From contig MU623365.1 of assembly GCA_025201765.1 (NCBI GenBank), positions 124,001-188,000 on the forward strand: a stretch of DNA of 64,000 nt. Reading direction: 5' to 3'. How positions within the stretch are numbered: position 1 is the first letter of the stretch; each line of letters opens with the position of its first letter. This document shows positions 57,944-64,000 of the stretch, piece by piece. Both the position numbers and the translations under genes were made by a program. The DNA is from Daldinia sp. FL1419. Taxonomy: Eukaryota > Ascomycota > Sordariomycetes > Xylariales > Hypoxylaceae. The notes under the pieces were generated by a model. The model saw only the letters and a program-made list of their open reading frames with translations. It had not been told where the DNA came from and did not search any database.

Positions 57944-58691
57944 GTAGATAATTAAAATTACCTAATAAACCAGCCAGTATAGGAGTTTGTGAGTTCAGCT
58001 TGTGTTCCCATTGTCATCATTAGTGGTCCCAATGGCCTTGATGGCCTACAATAACTAAGCTCTTCATACACGACGTATGAGCGTAGCACTCAGAGTGGTT
58101 ACGTAGGTAAGACATCAGCTAGCCACCGGGAATACAGTGCTCGGTTATGATGACGTGCAGTAGATATTCAGCAGCTGCAACCGGGTTGACAGGCCTATTC
58201 TAATCGTCATTTAAGCAATATAATTAAGGACCCATGGAGAATCTTTGTTTAAATTGCTTCGGGGAGCTTTGCGTGGCTTTGTGCGACTTGATAACACTCA
58301 ACGGTCTTACAAGCTTCATCTGACTTGATATTACTAGGCATAGTTAACCGGTCTGGTTTTCCCTGCCAGAATCGTTGGAATGCACGTGAGAATGCAGTGT
58401 AGCCGTCCCTGAAGAGTTGTGACAGAGTTATATTGTTGCCCCTCGTCGGATGCTATGCAGTTTCCGTAGATAGCTTGCCAAGTCTCCCCATAACGACACA
58501 TCCCGATATCTGTACCAAGGTTACACCTACACTGAGATGTTGCTGCTCGCCGGTTTTTGACAGGCATCGGGTTGTGGTCGATATGAGCTGACTAGAATCG
58601 ATTACCAGAGACGCCGCCAACAATTTCCCGCTCTAGTCGACCGTATAAGTTCTGAGTTATACACGGCGCATACCTCGAGACTATATATTAG
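57944..58691. other. Intergenic region
   Basis: No supported gene. Upstream region of the carboxylesterase gene. Confidence 0.5.
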
Positions 58692-58699
58692 TATAAAAG
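58692..58699 (+). promoter_or_regulatory. TATA box of the carboxylesterase gene
   Basis: TATAAAAG about 110 nt upstream of the ATG at 58805, good match to the consensus. Confidence 0.55.
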
Positions 58700-58804
58700 C
58701 TCGAGCTTGATTGTCTAAGTGATCCAATTCCATATCAAATTCCAGGTCATTAATGGTCATATCTATTTTCTGTCTTAAACTACTAGGAGATACGCCCTTG
58801 TATC

Positions 58805-60688
58805 ATGATCAGTCAAATAGTTTTACTGGGCTTCTTTGCTCTGGCCGCTGCCAGAGTAGAGTCAACCCTGCCCACGTTGGAGCTACCATGGGGCACTTGG
58901 CAGGCCTCGGTATACGAACAAGACGATCAAGTCAGTACCTATTCACCCTTGATATGCAACCGAGAAATGCCTCTAATATAATTTTAGATATACATTTTTC
59001 GTAACGTTCGGTTTGGGGCGCAGCCAGAACGCTTTGGTCGCCCCTTTTTCCCGGACCAAATTAATAGCACGCTACAAAACATCACTTACGACATTAGTTG
59101 CATTCAAATCAATAGTACCAAGCTTGAATATCCTCCCGGAGGCAGGATGCCTGTCGGGGACCCATCGAATCGTGAAGTAGTAGAAACCGAAGACTGCCTT
59201 TTCCTCGACGTCTACGCTCCTATCTCAGCTTTTGAGTCGAATGGAGATCCTTTGCCAGTTGTTGTCTGGATAAACGGGGGAGGCTACGCCTCCAGGAGCA
59301 AAAATCCTTCAGGCCCGTTTAGTAGCGGGCAGTCGATGCTAAGAGCATCTAACTACAGCATAGTTTTCATCGAAGGCAACTATCGACTCGGCGCTTTTGG
59401 ATGGCTTGCGGGTGACTACCTGCAAAAGGTTGGACAGCCCAATGCCGGTTTGTACGACCAAGCTTTGCTACTCGAGTGGGTACAAAAGTACGTCGATCGA
59501 GTGAAAGGGGATAAAACCCACGTCAGTGCCTGGGGCGAATCTGCTGGTGCAGGATCAATTTTACATCATCTTATTCGTGAAGATGGCACACGTGATCCCT
59601 TGTTTAGCACATTCGCGATACAGAGTCCAGCCTTTCAATGGGCCTGGGATAATTCTCCTGGTGGTCTACTTGATAGTACCTATAGGAATTTCTCTGAATT
59701 GGCTGAATGTGGATTGGAATATGATATCGAATGTCTAAGAAGTGCCCCATTGAAGCAGCTCACAGCCGCTAATCAAAAGATGTTTGACGCTGCTCAACTG
59801 ACCGGCCTTTTCCCAGTAGGCCCGTCAGTAGATGGGAATTGGATCAAGTCTATACCCGCGGTGACACTCTCGCAAGGTAAGATTATCATACCCCAAAACT
59901 TGAAGAGCATATATAATTGGCTTGGTCCTGACATAAAACTTGAACCAGGCAAATTCTGGAAAGGCATCGAATCGGCTATAATATCTCACTGCGCGAATGA
60001 GACTGCATTCTTCACTCCAAATATCCTAGACCAAGAACACTTCGACCAATTTCTCGACGGCTTCTTCCCTGGGACCGACTTAGAACCTGAAAAGGACGCA
60101 GTCAAGAAGCAATATAACTGCACAACTGATTTTGGGGGAGACTTCCAAGCTTGCCTTTCCACTATAATCCGGGATTCGTCGTTCACTTGCAACACAAGAG
60201 ACCTATTCGACGCGTACCCGACTGTGTCGTATATGATACAATACGCGTTTTTATCAGCTGAAAATGCCTTCCATGCAACTGACGTGCTTCCACTTTTCGC
60301 AAATAGTAAGGACGAAGTTATTGGCGCAGTGAATGCTTTGATCAAGGACGAAGATACTGCAGAAGCTTACGCAGAACGGCTTTACTTGGCAAATATTCCC
60401 GAGGAATATCAGAACTATTTCGCGGGGTTCGGTCTTACTGGCGACCCGAATAAGAGCCCTTCGCCGCCGACTTTGCAATGGCCCATTGCGAATGGAAGTA
60501 ACAATCTGCTCACAGACGTCATGGAAGTAACGTACAACTGGCTTCATCCTTCAAAAGCCTTCCGTCTTGTCACGGACAACCAGAATTCGAACGACACTTG
60601 CTCGTTTTGGAGGGACATTGCGGAAAGACTCACCGAGAGGCTGCATACTGGAGATGAATCGAAAGTGCAGGACATCGATGAACTTTAG
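58805..60688 (+). CDS. Secreted type-B carboxylesterase/lipase
   Basis: Serine esterase of the carboxylesterase B (cholinesterase-like) family, likely extracellular. Exons: 58805-58930, 58988-59876 and 59949-60688, giving 584 residues. Intron 1 (57 nt, GTCAGT donor) is required for the ATG and signal peptide MISQIVLLGFFALAAARVES. The second intron (59877-59948, 72 nt, GTAAGA, CTGAC branch, CCAG) is in frame, so the reading frame also stays open if unspliced. Splicing gives SQGKFWKGIESAIISH, the family-like reading. Motifs: EDCLFLDVYAP, WINGGGYAS (oxyanion hole), EGNYRLGAFGWL, and SAWGESAGAG with nucleophile Ser227. The substrate (ester of plant phenolics, acyl glycerol or other) is not predictable. 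Confidence 0.9.
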
Positions 60689-61896
60689 TCCCTTAGGTAT
60701 ACTAACAAGTAGATTGAAGCTGGGATCTACTCATAACCTAAGGATATTAGGCAGACTATATTCTTGAGAATCCTTAGTAATGAGTCTTGGTTGAATGATG
60801 GAATATTTCGGATGAAAGTTGAGAAGTTCAGGACACTCACTCTAGTTATCGAGACCTTTGTCCTATCTTGCCTACACAAGTATTATCTTAATGCAATAAT
60901 AGATAGGTATACCATTTCATCAACCTCCCTTGCTCGATCCCTTGCCCAATCCCCTTTGTGTTAGAATTGTTGTGTGTTGTTACTATTCATAAGAGTAGAT
61001 ACCTAGTAGGCTAGCAAGGGGTATCTAGGAGTACCATTTTCTACTTAAAGCTTCGCTGGTACTTAAGCATTACCCCCATCCCTACGATCAGGACATACTT
61101 CAGTCATTACAGCATCGACTTATTTATGCCGGTAGATATTATGGTTAGACATAAAGAGGCCAATGGCAACCAGGGTCAATAGATTTTGTATTGTCTTGCG
61201 GGAATAGCCTTCTATCCGCACATATGCTAACGTCGGAAAGTTCAAGATTATACCTGACCTAAAGCCTCATATTTAAATTAATAACGCGCGAAGTTCCATT
61301 TGGCATCTGACTATTTTCCCCACGGGTCTTGCCTGGGATAAGAAGCAAGCTTGCTGATTTATTCACCTTTTGGATCAGGGAAGGGTTATTTGGAGGGCCT
61401 AATCCTACGATCTCTACCACAGATGAATAGTGAAATTTTATTGTCACTAATCAAACCTCAACAATCATAACAAGGGGTTGTTACTATTATGGCTTACCTA
61501 CATATTACTCCTTAATACATAATTGTACGTAGTACTCTTATTATACTCTCGACTCAAAACTCTATTATCTACCTAACTTATGGTTGTATGACAACGCTAA
61601 TTACCCTACAAATATATAGACATGAAATAACTGTTAGGGTATAATTAAAGCTGTAGAAAAATATGCTCAATGACTTCGAAGCTGGAGCGACGGACTAGAT
61701 TGTCTGATTGTGAAAGCCGAATATCGGGTATCGTCGGGGTCGGCAAAGAGTGGAGAACACCTATTACAGCCGACGAAGACGTGATCGTCTCCGCTCGGGG
61801 AAACCATTCTCAAGGAGTTGTTACATTAACTACAAAAGAAAAGAACCACGTCTCACCAAGTAAAATCAAGAATTAAAGCTATCTTCATACTTTACC
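60689..61896. other. Intergenic region
   Basis: No supported gene. Just after the esterase stop is an 8-bp inverted pair, CCTTAGGT (60691-60698) and ACCTAAGG (60737-60744), of unknown meaning. A 20-nt word here also occurs in the A+T-rich element. Confidence 0.5.
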
Positions 61897-63024
61897 ATGG
61901 CTCCCTTAAAGATTGCTATTTTGGACGACTATCAAGGGTTTTCCCGAAAGCCATTCGAAAGCCTGCCATCCTCCGAGTACGAGGTGGAAGTGTTTACCCA
62001 CACCCCTCCTCCTTACAACCATCCAAGTACGCTCCAAGATGCCAAGGATACTTTAGTAAGGCGCCTTCAGCCGTTCGATATTATTTGTGAGTGTCTCGAG
62101 AAACCCCGTTTTATTGGAAAAAATCTAATAATTCCAGCTTCAATGAGAGAGCGGACGCCATTCCCGAAAGAACTCGTTGATAGGCTCCCAAATTTGAAGC
62201 TTCTTCTCACAACGGGCAATAAAAATGCATCAATTGATGTCCAGGCGTGTTCCCAACGCGGTATTCCCGTAGCCGGTACCAATGGGAAGGGACCGAGCCC
62301 AGATTCTACAACGCAGCATTGTGTGGCTCTAATTCTGGCTTTGGCGCGAAATATCCCACAGGATGATGCTACTATAAAGTCTGGGGGTTGGCAGACATCA
62401 TTCGCCACAGGATTATCAGGAAAGGTATATGGTAGTATAGGGCTTGGAAGATTAGGAGTATCCGTCTCGAAGATTATGCATATAGCTTTCGGAATGAAGA
62501 TCATTGCGTGGAGCACCAACCTAACCCAAGAAGCTGCTGACGAGAAGGCAAAAGCAGCTGGGCTACCTATCGAGGACGAAAACGGAGAAAAGACGTTTAA
62601 GGTAGTTAGTCGAGACGAGTTGTTCTCTTCTACGGACGTAGCCACTGTCCAGCTCGTCCTCTCAGACCGATCCAGGGGCTTGATAACGGCGAACGACCTA
62701 AATAAGATGAAGAAATCAGCATTCTTTGTAAACACTTCACGAGGCCCGATAGTAGTGGAAGAAGACCTTCTAGAGGTGGCTAGGAAGGGGTCAATACGTG
62801 GTATAGGGCTTGATGTATACGATCTTGAGCCATTACCTACAGATAGCGAGTGGAGGGATCCAAGATGGGGCAAAAGCGGTAGGAGTCGAGTGGTATTAAC
62901 ACCACATATGGGCTACGTTGAGGAAGAAAGTCTCATGGATTGGTATCAACAGCACGTAGATAACATTTTACGGTGGAAGAAGGGGGAGGAATTAACTACA
63001 CTTTTCAGTGATAATGGGTACTAG
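61897..63024 (+). CDS. D-isomer-specific 2-hydroxyacid dehydrogenase
   Basis: NAD(P)-dependent dehydrogenase of the D-2-hydroxyacid family (formate/phosphoglycerate/hydroxypyruvate relatives), probably cytosolic. Exons 61897-62086 and 62138-63024; the 51-nt intron (GTGAGT, TCTAAT branch, CCAG) is in frame. Removing it restores the family block FDIISSMRERTPFPKELVDRLPNL and gives 358 residues. The Rossmann motif is GSIGLGRLG (about residue 170), the substrate-contacting block VNTSRGPIVVEEDLLEVA, and the catalytic Arg, Glu and His lie in SRG, DVYDLEPLP and TPHMGYVEEE. Substrate cannot be told; fungal members often reduce glyoxylate, hydroxypyruvate or 2-keto acids. No presequence seen. Confidence 0.92.
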   Translation: MAPLKIAILDDYQGFSRKPFESLPSSEYEVEVFTHTPPPYNHPSTLQDAKDTLVRRLQPFDIICECLEKPRFIGKNLIIPASMRERTPFPKELVDRLPNLKLLLTTGNKNASIDVQACSQRGIPVAGTNGKGPSPDSTTQHCVALILALARNIPQDDATIKSGGWQTSFATGLSGKVYGSIGLGRLGVSVSKIMHIAFGMKIIAWSTNLTQEAADEKAKAAGLPIEDENGEKTFKVVSRDELFSSTDVATVQLVLSDRSRGLITANDLNKMKKSAFFVNTSRGPIVVEEDLLEVARKGSIRGIGLDVYDLEPLPTDSEWRDPRWGKSGRSRVVLTPHMGYVEEESLMDWYQQHVDNILRWKKGEELTTLFSDNGY

Positions 63025-63508
63025 TCTTCAGGGTCTTGATATGTAAGTAGAAACAACGCTAATGCCGCTGCTGCCGCTGCCGCTGCTGCTGCAAACACCG
63101 TACCTTCTAGTTGAGATGGTACAGGACTTCCCCTTGTCTAGGTATGTAGGTACCTATTACCTAGAGATAGGTACTAACCAACAATTTTCGACTATGATTG
63201 ATTCAGGGGTGGGGCTGAAGGAAGTCGTTGTCGGGCAGCAGATAGTATAATATCGATCCATAAGGAAACAACGCAAAAGAGGTAGTTGTGTACCACGCTA
63301 AATGGTCGCCATTTCCAAGTGTTATGAATTTCGTGCCTTTCATTCGAATTTGCCCTCAAACTTCTGACCAGTCGCACATCCTACATCCTTCACAACTTGA
63401 CTGTTCACAACTTGATAACCTTTTCACCTTCTTAAAATTATACTTTTGCACGTTGGAGCCCTTCATTCATCATTGTCGTATTTAGGTTCAGTAGAGCTTA
63501 AACTCACA
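63025..63508. other. Intergenic region
   Basis: Short GCTGCTGCC trinucleotide run at about 63,066-63,092 and a TACC/GGTA tract around 63,139-63,175. No gene. Confidence 0.5.
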
Positions 63509-64000
63509 ATGGAGCCGCGGGGGAATCAACCCTTTAACAAAATGGATATCGACCAAGGTAAGACGGTTTATCCAACCTACCTACCTCTTAACACAACTGT
63601 TTCCTTTAGCATCTCTGTAGCAGAATAATGATTGCATATTGGCCTAACTGATTATAGGATCACCCTTCAACACCGGCTTCAAGGAGCTCCTTAACGAAAC
63701 TACCCAGACAGCCGGCCCAGCCTCGACTTCCTATGGAGGTCTCGACCCCTCGGTCGCACCCGAGGGGCCCCCTGAAGACGTAGTAGGTAACGACCCCGAA
63801 GGCCTCCAGGCGGTGCTTGGAGCGTTATCGCTTGATCGCGAGATCAAGAGAGAAAGTCAAAGCCCGTCTAGGATGGCCATGACCTATGCAAGCATGTCTC
63901 AGAATGGTAAGCGACGCTATATTCCTCATCCCTAGTATGTGGTACCCTTCTAATTATCGTTTCAAGTTGCCTCTGCCCCCCCGGCCAATATTGCCTCCCA
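63509..64000 (+). CDS. 5' part of an unrecognised gene, cut by the window edge
   Basis: Partial gene, ATG at 63509. Exon 1 63509-63557, intron 63558-63657 (GTAAGA, CTAAC branch, TATAG), exon 2 63658-63906, then a GTAAGC intron. The likely third exon begins at 63967 after TTTCAAG and continues past 64000. Encoded so far: MEPRGNQPFNKMDIDQG, then SPFNTGFKELLNETTQ, a Pro/Glu/Gly-rich stretch, GLQAVLGALSLDREIKRE and MTYASMSQN. It is disordered-looking with an amphipathic helix (LQAVLGALSLDREIK). No domain recognised. The smooth phase joins and splice signals support a real gene. Confidence 0.65.

Noticed and set aside
1..64000. CRISPR array, rRNA operon or bacterial-type operon
   Set aside because: No regularly spaced repeats with unique spacers, no rRNA-like sequence; gene structure is eukaryotic.

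Overview
The window is nuclear DNA of a filamentous ascomycete (Pezizomycotina, most likely Sordariomycetes). The support is short introns of about 49-101 nt with GTRNGT-like donors and CTAAC/CTGAC branch sites, a HET-C family gene, plant-polysaccharide-degrading enzymes (GH45, GH3), fungal-type regulators, and an A+T-rich block that looks like a transposon mutated by repeat-induced point mutation (RIP). The frequent TACC/GGTA tracts between genes remind me of Xylariales genomes, but that placement is inference. I resolved about 24 protein-coding genes, 13 of them with introns. Splice junctions were worked out by hand from phase and splice-site sequence.

Layout. 0.7-9.1 kb: a six-exon HET-C gene, a secreted GH45 endoglucanase, a secreted endonuclease/exonuclease/phosphatase-fold enzyme and a three-exon BTB/POZ-like gene. 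9.1-17.8 kb: gene-free, with a 4.7-kb A+T-rich element at 11,859-16,565 bounded by terminal inverted repeats. 17.9-19.2 kb: an isolated secreted intradiol dioxygenase gene, followed by 5.6 kb without a convincing gene. 24.8-31.3 kb: a PA-TM-RING ubiquitin ligase, an alpha/beta hydrolase and a Golgi/ER GH47 alpha-mannosidase. 34.5-44.1 kb: a five-exon C2H2 zinc-finger gene, a Maf nucleotide pyrophosphatase, a small bHLH regulator convergent with mitochondrial threonyl-tRNA synthetase, and a coiled-coil membrane protein. 45.8-53.3 kb: two small unknown proteins, a 14-TM MFS exporter and two unrecognised intronless genes. 53.6-63.0 kb: a GH3 beta-xylosidase divergent from a DUF8021-like secreted protein, a secreted type-B carboxylesterase and a D-2-hydroxyacid dehydrogenase. 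A gene running off the right end starts at 63,509.

How the genes fit together. The window mixes housekeeping genes (MST1, Maf, GH47) with secreted catabolic enzymes suited to plant cell walls and aromatics (GH45, GH3, carboxylesterase, intradiol dioxygenase). I see no secondary-metabolite backbone gene, CRISPR array, rRNA gene or convincing tRNA gene. The strongest unexplained signal is the A+T-rich element. Its inverted ends differ only by C-to-T/G-to-A changes, its interior switches between C-poor and G-poor blocks, and it carries a recurrent TGTATAA word. I did not find a convincing wholly new multi-gene system.
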